64,000 nt of DNA from AP-15 sp963814805. GTDB lineage: Bacteria > Pseudomonadota > Alphaproteobacteria > ATCC43930 > CGMCC-115725. Shown piece by piece: positions 28,366 to 38,231 of this stretch. Below the pieces are notes generated by a model. It was not told the origin of the DNA and did not search any database. It saw nothing but the letters and a program-made list of their open reading frames with translations. The stretch spans positions 62,001 through 126,000 of the forward strand of contig CAWFER010000016.1 of NCBI GenBank assembly GCA_963814805.1, written 5' to 3'. The first letter of the stretch is position 1. Every line of letters begins with the position of its first letter. Made by a program: the position numbers and the translations under genes.

Positions 28366-30581
28366 TCACGGCGCCGCCGCTGCACCGGGTGCCTCTTCCT
28401 GGCCGCACAATGCCGAGAACACCGCGGCGATGATCGGCATGCCGATCTCCTCGCGCAGGGTCATCACCGATTCGGGATGGAACTGGACCGCGGCGATCGG
28501 CAATTCCCGATGCTCGATCGCCATGACTACCCCGTCCGCGGTCTCGGCGGTGACCGACAAGCGCCGCCGGCAAAGCGCTGCGGCGGGCATGCAGCGAATG
28601 GTAGCGGCCGACGGTGAACTCGGCCGGCAGACCGTGCAGCAGCCGTCCGCCCAGCACCCGGACCACGGACGGCTTGCCGTGGATACGGCGCGCCCAGCAC
28701 ATCGAGCGCGCCGCCGAAATATTCGACGATCCCTTGCAGCCCGAGACAGACGCCGAACACCGGCACCGACTGCCCGACCAGCAGCTCGATGGTCTCGGCC
28801 ATCGCAAAATCGGCCGGCCGGCCCGGCCCTGGCGACAGCACCACGAGATCGGGCGTCCGCGCCCCGGCGCAGTTCGGCGCGCGCCAGGTCGGGGCGCATC
28901 GTCGCCACCTCGGCGCCGGTGGTGCGGATGTAATTGGCCAAGGTGTGGACGAACGAATCCTCGTGATCGACCAGCAGCACCCTCGCCCCCGGCCCGCTTG
29001 CCACCCCGGCATGACGCGGGCCGGCGCCGCCGCGGCCGACCTTGCCGCGGATCGCGGTGAACATCGCCGAGGCCTTGAGCCGGCATCTCGGCCTCCTCGG
29101 CCTCGGGTCGCTGTCGTACAGCAACGTGGCGCCGGCGCGCACTTCGCCGACCCCGTCCTGCATCCGGATCGTGCGCAGGGTGAGCCCGGTATTCATGTTG
29201 CCGTCGAAGGTGATCCGGCCGATCGCGCCGCCATACCAGCGCCGCGACGAGCGCTCCTGCTCCTCGATAAAGCGGATCGCCCACAGCTTGGGCGCGCCGG
29301 TTACGGTCACCGCCCAGGCATGGCTCAAAAACCCGTCGAGCGCGTCGAATTCGGGGCACAACTCACCCTCGACATGGTCGACGGTGTGGATCAGCCGCGA
29401 ATAGAGCTCGATCTGGCGCCGGCCGATCACCCGCACGCTGCCCGGCGTCGATACCCGCGACTTGTCGTTGCGGTCGACATCGGTGCACATCGTCAATTCG
29501 CTCTCGTCCTTCGCCGAGTTCAGCAATTCGCGGATGCGCTCGGCATCCTCGACCGGGTCGCGGCCGCGGGCGATCGTGCCGCTGATCGGGCAGGTCTCGA
29601 TCCGCCTTCCTTCGACCCGCACGAACATCTCGGGCGAGGCGGACGACCAGAAACTCGCCGCTCGCCGAGATTGATCAGCGCGCCATAGGGCGCCGGGTTG
29701 GCCTGGCGCAGCCGCTGGAAGACGACGCTCGGCGGGTCGGCGCAACGCTGCGGCGAACAGCTGCCCGACGACGACCTCGAACAGGTCGCCGCGGACGAAA
29801 CGACTCCTTGGCGCGCTCGACCAGCGCGGCATATTCGCCGGGACCGTGGTCGCTCTCGCTCGGGCGATCGGCCGGCATCCGGTCGAGCCGGTAAGAGCGC
29901 CGCCGGCGTCGCTCGCGGCAGCCCCGCGGTCGAGGCGCCGCCGCACTTCGAATTCGTAGCGGTGGGTCGCGGCGCTCTGGCGCATATGGTCGACGACCAG
30001 GATCTCGTCGGGCAGATACAGCACGAGGTCGCGCTGGTCCTCGGGCCGCGGCAGGCGCAGCCGCATCGGCTCGAACTGAAACACCAGATCGTAGCCAAAA
30101 GCGCCGTAGAGACCCGAGATGCTGATCCTGCGGGCTGGCGAACAGGTCGACCAAGCGCGCGCAGCACCGAGAACACCGAAGGCTGCCGGCTGCGCATCTC
30201 CTCGGAAAACCGCTCGGTTGTCAGGGCGACCTCGCCGACGAGACGGTCCTCGCCGCTTCGGTCGAGGCTGGCCATCGGCAGCCGGGAAAGACAATCGGCG
30301 ATCGCCGGCAACAAGACCTGGCCGCGCCGGTTCAGCGCGTCGATCGAAAAGCGCCGCCCGCGCGCGGTGAAACACAGCGGCGGATCGACAAACCCCATGT
30401 CCCAGCGCGTGTAGCGGCCGGGAAACTCGAAGCTCGACGAAAACAAGACGCCGCGACGATTATCGAGCGCCTGGGCCAGCGCATTGTCGGCCGGCTGATA
30501 GACGCGCTCGCGGATTTCCCGCCTGATGCCGATGCCGCCCGCGGTGACGTAGCTGGCGGTGGTCTGGCTGGTGCGCTGCAT
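28366..30581 (-). CDS. trpE(G): Anthranilate synthase, fused TrpE-TrpG, many frame breaks
   Basis: First enzyme of tryptophan synthesis, converting chorismate and glutamine to anthranilate. As in rhizobia and Azospirillum the two subunits are one chain of about 735 residues. The synthase part shows SGLYGAFGYDLVFQFE, FVRGDLFEVVVGQ, ESELTMCTDVDRNDKSRV, SHAWAVTVTGAPK and GGAIGRITFDGNMNTG; the amidotransferase part shows VLLVDHEDSFVHTLANYI, FGVCLGLQGIVEYFGG (catalytic cysteine) and AAVQFHPESVMTLREEIG (histidine and glutamate). Breaks near 30140, 29650-29930, 29080, 28870, 28690 and 28590 scatter these parts over three frames. Start ATG 30581 has GGAGAT upstream. Regulated by the adjacent leader-peptide attenuator. 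Confidence 0.9.
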
Positions 30582-30643
30582 CAAGGATCTCCTCTGCGCC
30601 GGGCCGCTTGGGGAGGATCCGGGGAGGTTCGCCTCAAAACGCT

Positions 30644-30703
30644 AAAGGCCGCCCGGAACTCCGAAGCGGCCTCAATCGGAAAACGTCAAATCGACGGCCG
30701 CCC
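30644..30703 (-). terminator. trp attenuator: mutually exclusive terminator and antiterminator stems
   Basis: On the minus strand after the leader peptide come three complementary blocks: GCGGCC at 30701-30696, GGCCGC at 30671-30666 and GCGGCC at 30652-30647. Blocks two and three form a terminator hairpin followed by TTTAGCGTTTT; blocks one and two form the competing antiterminator. Block one begins six bases past the leader stop codon, so a ribosome stalled on the Trp codons leaves it free. This is the classical arrangement for a translation-coupled attenuator. Confidence 0.85.
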
Positions 30704-30706
30704 GTA

Positions 30707-30751
30707 TCAGACGAGCCACCACCAAGCTGCTGTCAGCGCCATGCGAACCAT
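30707..30751 (-). CDS. trpL: trp operon leader peptide
   Basis: A 14-residue reading frame, MVRMALTAAWWWLV, with three consecutive tryptophan codons (TGG TGG TGG), ending in TGA. It lies 126 bp upstream of the trpE(G) start and immediately precedes the attenuator stems. When charged tRNA-Trp is scarce, ribosomes should stall at the Trp run and allow readthrough into trpE(G). The arrangement resembles leader peptides described for rhizobial trpE(G), which also carry a three-Trp run. An internal ATG at 30742 could also start it without losing the Trp codons. Confidence 0.88.
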   Translation of the reverse strand: MVRMALTAAWWWLV

Positions 30752-30825
30752 GCCGGCACCCTAGCAGCGGAAGATCGGCGGCGCAACCGGTAGCGTCGGC
30801 GGTCCCAAATCCGCGTCATCGAGCC

Positions 30826-31957
30826 TCAGCCGCCGGCATCGCCCTGCTGCGCCATGCGGTAGCGCACCACTGCGGTCAGCGGGACCAGGGCATAACCCTT
30901 CTCGGCCAAAGTCGGCAGCCAGGCGCGCAGCGCCGCCAAGGTCGTATCGTGCGCATGGCCGATGGCGATGGCGCTGCCGCGGCGGCGGGCGACCGCCTCG
31001 AGCTCCGCCAGCTGGCGGGCGATCGCCGCCGGGGCGAGGTCGTCGTCGAGAAACACGTCGCGGCCGGCATGCGGCACCCCGTCCGCTGCCGCCAGGCGAA
31101 TCCCGGCGCTCTTCGCGGTCGTGCGCGAATCGAGAAACAGGAGGCCGTGGGCGCGCAATTCGGCGATGACCGGCGCCATGCCCTGCGACATCGGCAGTGA
31201 ATTTGCTGCCCATATGGTTGTTGATCCCGACATAGCCGCTCGAAGCGCCCCAGATCCCAGCGCAGCCGGTCGAGGATTTCGTCGCGCGACAGCGGCCGTG
31301 TAGAGCGCGTGCGGGCCCGGGTCCTCGCGCCGGTCGACCGCCTCCATCGGCACGTGCAGCAACAGCTCATGGCCGGCCCGGCGCGCCGCCGCGGTCTGCT
31401 GCGGCCAGATCGTCGGCATAGGTCATGAACGACATCGTGATCGGCGCCGGCAATCGGATCGCCGCGGCGGTGCGCACCCGGTCGAGGCCGAGATCGTCGA
31501 GCACGATCGCGACGAGCGGCCGGTCGCCGCCGGGCGCAGCCGGCGCCGCAAACCGCAGCCAAGCCGGCTCCGTGCGGGGTGCGGGGCGCGGCGGCGGCGT
31601 ATGGGCCGGCGCTGGCAGCGGCGGCGGCGGGCGCAGCGCCGTCTCCTCCACCGGGCGCGGCGCCGGGCCGGCCTTGCTCGACGGGGTGCGCGGCCGGACG
31701 GACATCGCGCGAAGCCGGGACCGCAGCGGCCTTCGCCAGGATCGACTTGGGCGCGCTCCCGCCCGGCGCCTTTGCTTGTCCGGCGTCTTTGCTTGGTAGA
31801 GGGCCGGGAGCAGCGCAAGGAAGATGCCGCCGCCTGCCAACGCCAGCATAAACAGCAGGCCGAGCGAGGAATGCCGGCTGCGCAACCACCGCCATGCGCC
31901 GGCTAACCGTCGCCACCCTGCCCTTGCCTTTGCCGATCGCCCGCCGCGCCGCCGCAT
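30826..31957 (-). CDS. Divergent polysaccharide deacetylase (YibQ-like), several frame breaks
   Basis: About 375 residues. A basic N-terminus and one membrane helix (SLGLLFMLALAGGGIFLALL) anchor a Pro/Ala-rich linker followed by the divergent polysaccharide deacetylase domain: PLVAIVLDDLGLDRVRTAAA, TMSFMTYAD, GHELLLHVPMEAVDRREDPG, NNHMGSKF and LLFLDSRTTAKSAGI, ending GSAIAIGHAHDTTLAALR. The domain sits in the carbohydrate esterase-4 superfamily; YibQ itself has no proven substrate. Breaks near 31720, 31400, 31290 and 31200 split it. It ends about 75 bp from the trpL start, on the same strand and upstream of the trp leader. Confidence 0.78.
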
Positions 31958-32246
31958 CCCAATCCTTCAGCTGGGCCGGTCGTCGTCGATCGCGGGGGTC
32001 GTCCTCATGCCGCAGGACGTAAACGTCCCGATGTCTCGGCGTCAACACAGACCCCGCGGCGGTTGCGGCGTCCTGGCCGGCGAGTCTGGGGCGGGCGATC
32101 CGGGCGCGCCCGGACATGGCGTTCCGTCGGGCGGCGCGGGCTGATATAAGGATGCGATGACGAGGCGAGCCCGGCGCATGCCAGCGCGAATGGATCCAGC
32201 GCGAAATTGATGCTTTCCCCGGCTCGGCGATGCCGGAAGCTGCCAA

Positions 32247-33297
32247 GTGAACGGCGCCCCGGCCGATCTCAAAGCACTGCTGGCGCTAGTCGCGCAGGGC
32301 CGCAGCCTGAGCGAGCGCGAGGCCGAGGCGGCGTTCGACATCATCATGAGCGGCGACGCCACGCCGTCGCAGATGGGCGCCTTTCTGATGGCGCTGCGGG
32401 TGCGCGGCGAAACCGTCGACGAGATCGCCGGCGCGGCGCGCATCATGCGGGCAAAAGCCGTCGCGATCGACGCACCGCCGGGGGCGATCGACACCTGCGG
32501 CACCGGCGGCGATGCGTCGGGAAGCTTCAACATCTCGACCGCGAGCGCCTTGGTGGTCGCCGGCTGCGGCGTGCCGGTCGCCAAGCACGGCAATCGCGCC
32601 TTGTCGTCGAAATCGGGTTCGGCCGACGTGCTGACCGCGCTCGGCGTCAACATCGATGCCGAGCTTGCCGTGGTGCGCGCCTGTCTGTGGGAGATCGGCA
32701 TCGGCTTTCTGATGGCGCCGCGCCATCACAGCGCCACCCGCCACGTGGCCCCCACCCGGGTCGAGCTCGGGAACGCGGACGATCTTCAACCTGCTGGGTC
32801 CGCTGTCGAGCCCGGCCGGCGCGCGCCGCCAGCTGGTCGGCGTGTTCGCGCCCGAATGGGTGCGGCCGATGGCCGAGGTGCTGGGCCGGCTCGGCGGCGA
32901 GCGCGCCTGGGTCGTGCATGGCGACGGGCTCGACGAGCTGACCACCGCCGGCCCGACCACGGTCGCGGCGCTCGCCGAGGGCCGGGTCGAGGTGTTCGAG
33001 ATCGTCGCTGGGGACGCCGGGCTGCCTTCGGCGCGACGCGAGGATTTGCGCGGCGGCGAGCCCGAGTACAACGCCCGGCTGATGCGCCGATTGCTGGCCG
33101 GCGACGGCGGCCCGCTGCGCGATGTCGTGCTGCTGAACAGCGGCGCGGCGCTGCTGGTCGCCGGCCGCGCGGCGAACCTCGCCGATGGCGCCGAGCTCGC
33201 CGCACGCTCGATCGATTCGGGCGCGGCGCGCCGGGTGCTGGACGATCTGGTCGCGCGCACCAATTTGCCGGCCGAAGCTGCGCAGGGGCCACGATGA
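32247..33297 (+). CDS. trpD: Anthranilate phosphoribosyltransferase, one frame break
   Basis: Second enzyme of tryptophan synthesis, joining anthranilate to PRPP. About 350 residues with the PRPP-binding signature AIDTCGTGGDASGSFNISTA, then VAKHGNRALSSKSGSADVL and the anthranilate-site segment APRHHSATRHVAPTRVELG. One inserted base (GGGAACG where GGGACG is expected) near 32772 breaks the frame before NLLGPLSSPAGARRQLVGVF. The GTG start at 32247 gives normal length. Its TGA overlaps the trpC ATG (ATGA, 33294-33297), so trpD and trpC are translationally coupled. Upstream spacing of nearly 300 bp to the divergent deacetylase leaves room for its own promoter. Confidence 0.92.
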
Positions 33298-34089
33298 GCG
33301 ACGTTCTCGCCCGCATCTGCGCCGACAAGCGCGCCGATGTCGCGCGCCGCAAGGCGGCGATCTCGGAGGCGGCGCTCGGCGCCGGCCTTGCTGCGGCGCC
33401 GCCGGTGCGCGGGTTTGCCGCGGCGCTGCAGCGGCAGATGGCTGCCGGCCGCTACGGTCTGATCGCCGAGATCAAGAAGGCCTCGCCCAGCGCCGGGCTG
33501 ATCCGCGCCGATTTCGACCCCGCCGCCTTGGCGCGCGCCTATCAGGCGGGCGGCGCCGCCTGTCTTTCGGTGCTGACCGATACGCCCTATTTCCAGGGCC
33601 GCGACGCGCGATCTGCGCGCGGCCCGCGGCGTCGTGCAATTGCCGGTGCTGCGCAAGGATTTCATCCTCGATCCCTACCAGGTGCTCGAAAGCCGCATGA
33701 TCGGGGCCGATTGCGTGCTGCTGATCATGGCCGCGCTGTCGGACGCGGCTGGCCGGGCGAGCTGGCGGCGGCGGCAGCCGAGCTCGGCCTCGATGCGCTG
33801 GCCGAAATGCATGACGCCGGCGAACTCGAGCGGGCGATCGCGGCTCGAAGTGCGGTTGATCGGCATCAACAATCGTAATCTGAAGACGCTTGGCGGTCGA
33901 TCTCAAGACGACGGAGGAGCTGTCCCCGCTGGTGCCGGCCGATCGCATCATCGTCGCCGAAAGCGGGATTCGCGGTCGCCGACGATCTGACTTCGCCTGG
34001 CCGCGGCCGGGGCGAGATGCTTCCTCGTCGGCGAAACCCTGATGCGCAAGCCCGATGTCGCCGCGGCCACGCGCGATCTGCTCGGCCCG
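33294..34089 (+). CDS. trpC: Indole-3-glycerol-phosphate synthase, several frame breaks, no stop before moaC
   Basis: Fourth-step enzyme of tryptophan synthesis, a TIM barrel of about 265 residues. Present in order: VLARICADKRADVARRKAAI, GLIAEIKKASPSAGLIRADF, CLSVLTDTPYFQGRD, VLRKDFILDPYQVLESR, GADCVLLIMAALSDA, ALAEMHDAGELERA, LIGINNRNLKTL, RIIVAESGIR and FLVGETLMRKPDVAAATRDL. Single-base insertions near 33610, 33750-33765, 33895, 33968 and 33990, and one more change around 33850, move it through all three frames. The end is unusual: the last residues run on, in the same frame and without any stop, into MoaC. The end coordinate given is where TrpC homology stops. Confidence 0.88.
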
Positions 34090-34568
34090 CCCGAATTCAC
34101 CCATCTCGACGCGCACGGACGCGCGCGAATGGTCGATGTCTCGGCCAAGGGCGAGACCGACCGGGTGGCGGTCGCCGGGGCGCGCGTCGTCATGCAGCCG
34201 CAGACCCTCGAACGCATCCGCGCCGGCGATGTCGCCAAGGGCGATGTGCTGGCGGTAGCCCGGCTCGCCGGGATTATGGCGGCCAAGCGCACCGCCGAAC
34301 TGATCCCGCTGTGCCATCCGCTGGCGCTGACCTCGGTCGAGGTCGATTTCGTCTGCGTCGCCCGAGAAGAGCGCGGTCGAGATCACCGCCACCTGCCGCC
34401 TGCGCGGCCGCACCGGGGTCGAGATGGAGGCGCTGACCGCGGCCGGCGTTGCGGCGCTGACGATCTATGACATGTGCAAGGCGGTCGATCGCGGGATGAT
34501 CGTCACCGACCTTCGCCTGTTGCACAAATCCGGCGGAAAATCAGGAATTCTGGGAGGCGATACCGTGA
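34090..34568 (+). CDS. moaC: Cyclic pyranopterin monophosphate synthase, no own start codon visible, two frame breaks
   Basis: MoaC converts the MoaA product to cyclic pyranopterin monophosphate in molybdenum cofactor synthesis. About 160 residues: PEFTHLDAHGRARMVDVSAK, AAKRTAELIPLCHPLALTSV (with the conserved His pair region), EITATCRLRGRTGVEMEALT and TIYDMCKAVDRGMIVTDLRL. Homology begins at PEFTHLDA but no start codon lies there; the frame is continuous with TrpC. One inserted base near 34365 and one near 34554 break the frame; undoing the second gives a TGA at 34566-34568 that overlaps the moeA GTG. Confidence 0.85.
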
Positions 34569-35783
34569 TTTCGGTTGAAGAAGCCCTGCAGCGTCTGCTG
34601 AGCCTGGTCGAGGCCTTGCCGGCGGAGCAGATTTCGCTCGCCGACGGGCTCGGCCGGGTGCTGGCCGAAGATCTGGCGGCGCGCCGCACCCAGCCGCCTT
34701 TCGCGGTCTCGGCAATGGACGGCTACGCGGTGCGCGCCGATGATCTGGGTCGGATTCCGGTCGAGTTGCGCATCGTCGCCGAGGTGCCGGCCGGGGCCGG
34801 GTTCGGCGGTCATATCGGCGCCGGCGAGGCTGCGCGCATCTTTACCGGGGCGCCGATGCCGGCCGGCGCCGACACCATCGTCATCCAGGAGGACGCCGAG
34901 CGGGACGGCGACCGGGTGCGGGTGCGCGAGCGGCGCCCCGCGCGGCCGCTATGTGCGCCGCGAGGGCCTCGATTTTGCTGAGGGCGACGTGCTGCTGCGC
35001 CCGGGTCGGCGGCTCGGCGCGCGCGACATCGGCCTGTTGGCGGCGATGAACCGGCCCTGGCTCTTTGTCCACCGCCGGCCGCGCATCGGCATCCTGTCGA
35101 CCGGCGACGAGATCGTCATGCCGGGCGATCCGATCGGGCCGCACCAGATCGTCAGCTCGAACAGCCTGGCGCTGGCCGCCATCGTCGCCGCCAGCGGCGG
35201 GGCCGCGGTTTCGCTCGGCAACGCGCCCGACGATCGACAGGCGCTGCGCCGCATCGTCGCCGCCGCCACGGGCGTCGACCTCCTGGTCACGACCGGCGGG
35301 GTTTCGGTCGGCGAGCACGATCTGGTGCGCGAGGCGCTGGCCGCCGACGGGTTCGAATCTCGATTTCTGGCAGATCGCGATGCGGCCTGGAAAGCCGCTG
35401 ATGGCCGGGCGTTACCGCGGCACGCCGATGCTCGGGCTGCCAGGCAATCCGGTTTCGACCTTTGTCTGCGCCCTGTTGTTCCTCAAGCCGGCGATCGAGC
35501 GCTTGGGCGGTCTGGGGCTCGGCGGCGGAGCCCTTGGCGACCGCGCGGCTCGGCCGCCGCGCTGGCGGCGAACGACCGGCGCCAGGATTATCTGCGCGCC
35601 CGGCTCGGCCGCGCCGCTGACGGGGTCGAGGAGGTGACGGCCTTCGAAATCCAGGACAGTTCGATGATGCGGCTGCTCTCGGCCGCCGACTGCCTGATCG
35701 TGCGCCCGCCGCACGCCCCTGCCGCCGCCGCCGGCAGCGCCGTGCCGATCATCCGCTTCCCGACCGGGGCGTCGCCGATCTGA
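34565..35783 (+). CDS. moeA: Molybdopterin molybdenumtransferase MoeA, three frame breaks
   Basis: Catalyses molybdate insertion into adenylylated molybdopterin. About 405 residues. Seen in order: ISVEEALQRLLSLVEALPAE, PFAVSAMDGYAVRADD, GEAARIFTGAPMPAGADTIV, RIGILSTGDEIVMPGDPIG, LLVTTGGVSVGEHDLVREAL, FWQIAMRPGKPLMAGRYRGT and MLGLPGNPVSTFVCALLFLK, all diagnostic of MoeA. Start is a GTG at 34565 with GGGAGG six bases upstream, overlapping the repaired moaC stop as GTGA. Breaks near 34938, 35358 and 35545. The trpC-moaC-moeA-lexA order is common in Alphaproteobacteria. Confidence 0.92.
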
Positions 35784-35836
35784 GCGGCCGGCCAGTCCGA
35801 GCGGCTGGCACGCCAAATTTGATCCTCCCGAGGGGC

Positions 35837-35865
35837 TTGACGCGCGACGCGAACTAAAGTAGAAC
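35837..35865 (+). promoter_or_regulatory. lexA promoter overlapped by a LexA (SOS) box
   Basis: A direct repeat GAACTAAAGTAGAAC occupies 35851-35865, that is GAAC-N7-GAAC, the reverse complement of the alphaproteobacterial LexA site GTTC-N7-GTTC. It covers the -10 region of a promoter with TTGACG at 35837-35842, a 17-bp spacer and TAGAAC at 35860-35865. It lies 49 bp before the lexA ATG and implies autorepression of lexA. Confidence 0.85.
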
Positions 35866-35913
35866 AGAACCTGCTGTTTAGGGTTCGTTCCGCACCGCGC
35901 AAGTGGGGGCTTC

Positions 35914-36615
35914 ATGTTGACTGCAAAGCAGCGCGAATTGCTGCTATTCATAAACCAGCGTCTGACCGCCACCGGCGTCTCGCCGTCGTTCGACGAGATG
36001 AAGGATGCGCTGCGCCTCAAATCCAAATCCGGAATTCATCGGCTGGTCAGCGGCCTCGAGGAGCGCGGTTTTATACGCCGCCTGCCGCACCGGGCGCGCG
36101 CGCTGGAGGTGACCAAGTTGCCCGAGGAGAGCGCCGCGCCGGCGACCGACCGCGGCCGATTCTCGCCGACCGTGATCCGCGGCGACTTCAAGGCCTCGCT
36201 GCCCGGCGCCCCGGTGGCGCCCGACGTCGCCGCGGTCGATCTGCCGCTCTACGGGCGGATCGCCGCCGGCACCCCGATCGAGGCGCTGCGCGACCAGAGC
36301 AACACGGTCGGCGTACCGGCGAGCCTGCTCGGCCATGGCGGCGAGCACTACGCTCTCGAAGTCGCCGGCGACAGCATGATCGAGGCCGGCATTCTCGATG
36401 GCGACACCGTGATCATCGAGCGCGGCGACACCGCCGAAAACGGCGCCGTCGTCGTCGCGCTGGTCGATCAGGGAGGAAGTCACGTTGAAGCGGCTGCGCC
36501 GACGCGGCGCCTCGATCGCCCTCGAACCGGCGAACAAGGCCTACGAAACCCGCATTTTCGGCCCCGACCGGGTCGAAGTTCAGGGCCGTCTGGTCGGGCT
36601 GTTGCGGCGCTACTG
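35914..36615 (+). CDS. lexA: LexA repressor, one frame break
   Basis: SOS-response repressor of about 233 residues. The N-terminal winged helix is MLTAKQRELLLFINQRLTAT, GVSPSFDEMKDALRLKSKSG and IHRLVSGLEERGFIRRLPHR. The C-terminal S24 peptidase domain has the Ala-Gly self-cleavage site in GRIAAGTPIEAL, the catalytic serine in VAGDSMIEAGILDGDTVII and, past a break near 36475, the catalytic lysine in DQEEVTLKRLRRRG. The break is one extra G in a GGG run. A LexA box overlaps its promoter. It ends 91 bp from the convergent tatC stop. Confidence 0.95.
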
Positions 36616-36705
36616 AAAGCCGCCTCGCGACCTTTCCCCTCGCCGCTTGCCGGCAGAGGGTCGAACTGAGTGGCGATCCACTTTATAACGGAACCGGTCG
36701 CGCCG

Positions 36706-37548
36706 TCACTTGCCCGTGGCCGCCGGATCGCCGTTGCCGGCAAGCGCCGCCTCCTCGGCGGCCTCGCGCTTGGCGCGCCCCTTCTCGACCATGCGACAGG
36801 CGATGATCGAGGCTTCGAACAGGATAATCAGCGGGATCGCCAGGCTGGTCTGGCTGATAACGTCGGGCGGCGTCAGCACCGCAGCGATGACGAACATGAT
36901 CACGATCGCATAGCGCCGCTTCGAGGCTAGCCCGGCCGCGGTGACGAGCCCGACCCGCGCCATCAAGGTCAGCAATACTGGCAGCTGAAAGGCGACGCCG
37001 AAGGCGAACAGCAGGGTCATGACCAAGGAAAGGTATTGGTCGACCTTGGCGTCGAGAACGATCGGCAAGGTGCCCGGGCCGCCCGGCGATTCGAAGCTGA
37101 CAAAAAATCGCCAAGCGTATGGGATAACTACAAAATAGGCGAGCGAGGCGCCCATCAGAAACAATACCGGCGTGGCGAACAGGTAGGGGAAGAAGGCCCG
37201 CTTCTCGTTTTTGTAGAGGCCGGGGGCGACGAACTTCCAGATCTGGATCGCCACGATCGGAAAGGCGATGCACAGCGCCGCCCAGAAGGACACTTTTACG
37301 TAGGTAAAGAAGGCCTCGGTCAGGCCGGTGTAGATCAGGTGCCGCCCGGTCTGACCGGCAAAGATCACCGCCAGCGGGTGGACGAGAAAGCCGTAGATCC
37401 GCTCCTTGAAATGATAGCAGACGAGGAAAGCGACCATGATCGCGCCGATCGACCACATCAGCCGGTTGCGCAACTCGATCAAGTGGTCGAGCAGCGGCAT
37501 TCGGCCGGCCTCGAGCTCGGCCTCGCGATCATCCTCCATCGCGCTCAC
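36706..37548 (-). CDS. tatC: Sec-independent protein translocase TatC
   Basis: Uninterrupted 280-residue six-helix membrane protein, the twin-arginine signal receptor of the Tat translocase. The cytosolic N-terminus MPLLDHLIELRNRLMWSIGA and the first-loop residues (YGFLVHPLAVIF, LIYTGLTEAFFTYVKVSFWA) are conserved, with FFVSFESPGGPGTLPIVLDA and later helices following. GTG 37548 lies directly after the TatB stop (37549-37551); an ATG at 37539 could also serve. Cotranscribed with tatB. Confidence 0.95.
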   Translation of the reverse strand: MSAMEDDREAELEAGRMPLLDHLIELRNRLMWSIGAIMVAFLVCYHFKERIYGFLVHPLAVIFAGQTGRHLIYTGLTEAFFTYVKVSFWAALCIAFPIVAIQIWKFVAPGLYKNEKRAFFPYLFATPVLFLMGASLAYFVVIPYAWRFFVSFESPGGPGTLPIVLDAKVDQYLSLVMTLLFAFGVAFQLPVLLTLMARVGLVTAAGLASKRRYAIVIMFVIAAVLTPPDVISQTSLAIPLIILFEASIIACRMVEKGRAKREAAEEAALAGNGDPAATGK

Positions 37549-38050
37549 TTATGGTCTCGGCGGCGCTATGTCGCGGGCGAAGCCAGCCGGCGCCTCGCCG
37601 GGGCCGGGCGTCGCAGCGCCGGCCGCGGGCTCGGCCGATCCCAGTGCGGACTCCCGGACACTCGGCCAGTCCTCCCGCCGCTTCAGGAACCGGTGCGGCC
37701 TCGACGCTTTCTGCGGCCGCGGGCGCCGCCAACAGCTCCGGGCTTACAGGGCTCGGCGGCTCGGCAGGCTTCAGGATTTCGGCAGGATTCGCCGGCGGCT
37801 CGATCGTGTTGTGGAACTCCTGCTGGAGGTCGAATTCGCTGGCCTTTTTCAAGTCCTGGCGCATTTCGTCGAGCTCGGATTCGCGGATCATCTGATCAAT
37901 GCTGCTCTGAAATTCGCGCGACAGGGTGCGCGCCTTGCGGACCCAGAAGCCGGCGACGCGCAGCGCTTTGGGCAGATCCTTCGGGCCGATGAAGACGAGC
38001 GCCACCACCCCGACCAGCAGGATCTCCGACCAGCCCAGATCAAACAGCAT
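37549..38050 (-). CDS. tatB: Sec-independent protein translocase TatB, one frame break
   Basis: About 167 residues with the TatB layout: MLFDLGWSEILLVGVVALVF (short N-terminal helix with FIGPKDLPKALR hinge), an amphipathic helix and a long Pro/Ala-rich C-terminus. In the Tat pathway it partners TatC in the receptor complex. A break near 37660 is repaired to give a tail ending FARDIAPPRP with TAA at 37549-37551, directly abutting tatC. No tatA gene precedes it here; the next gene upstream encodes a DUF2065 protein. Confidence 0.88.
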
Positions 38051-38231
38051 CGGATCGTCCGCTCCGACGAATAGACATGGCCGAGGCTCCGCAAGCGGGC
38101 GCGATGATGTCAGAAAGGGCCGGCGTCGGCAACGGCCACCCCGGACCGGGTAACGCTCGCCTGGCATGACCGGCCGATTGGGTTCGCGCGGATCGCGGCT
38201 CGCGGCTGCAGCGCCCGCGCCCGATGAGCTT

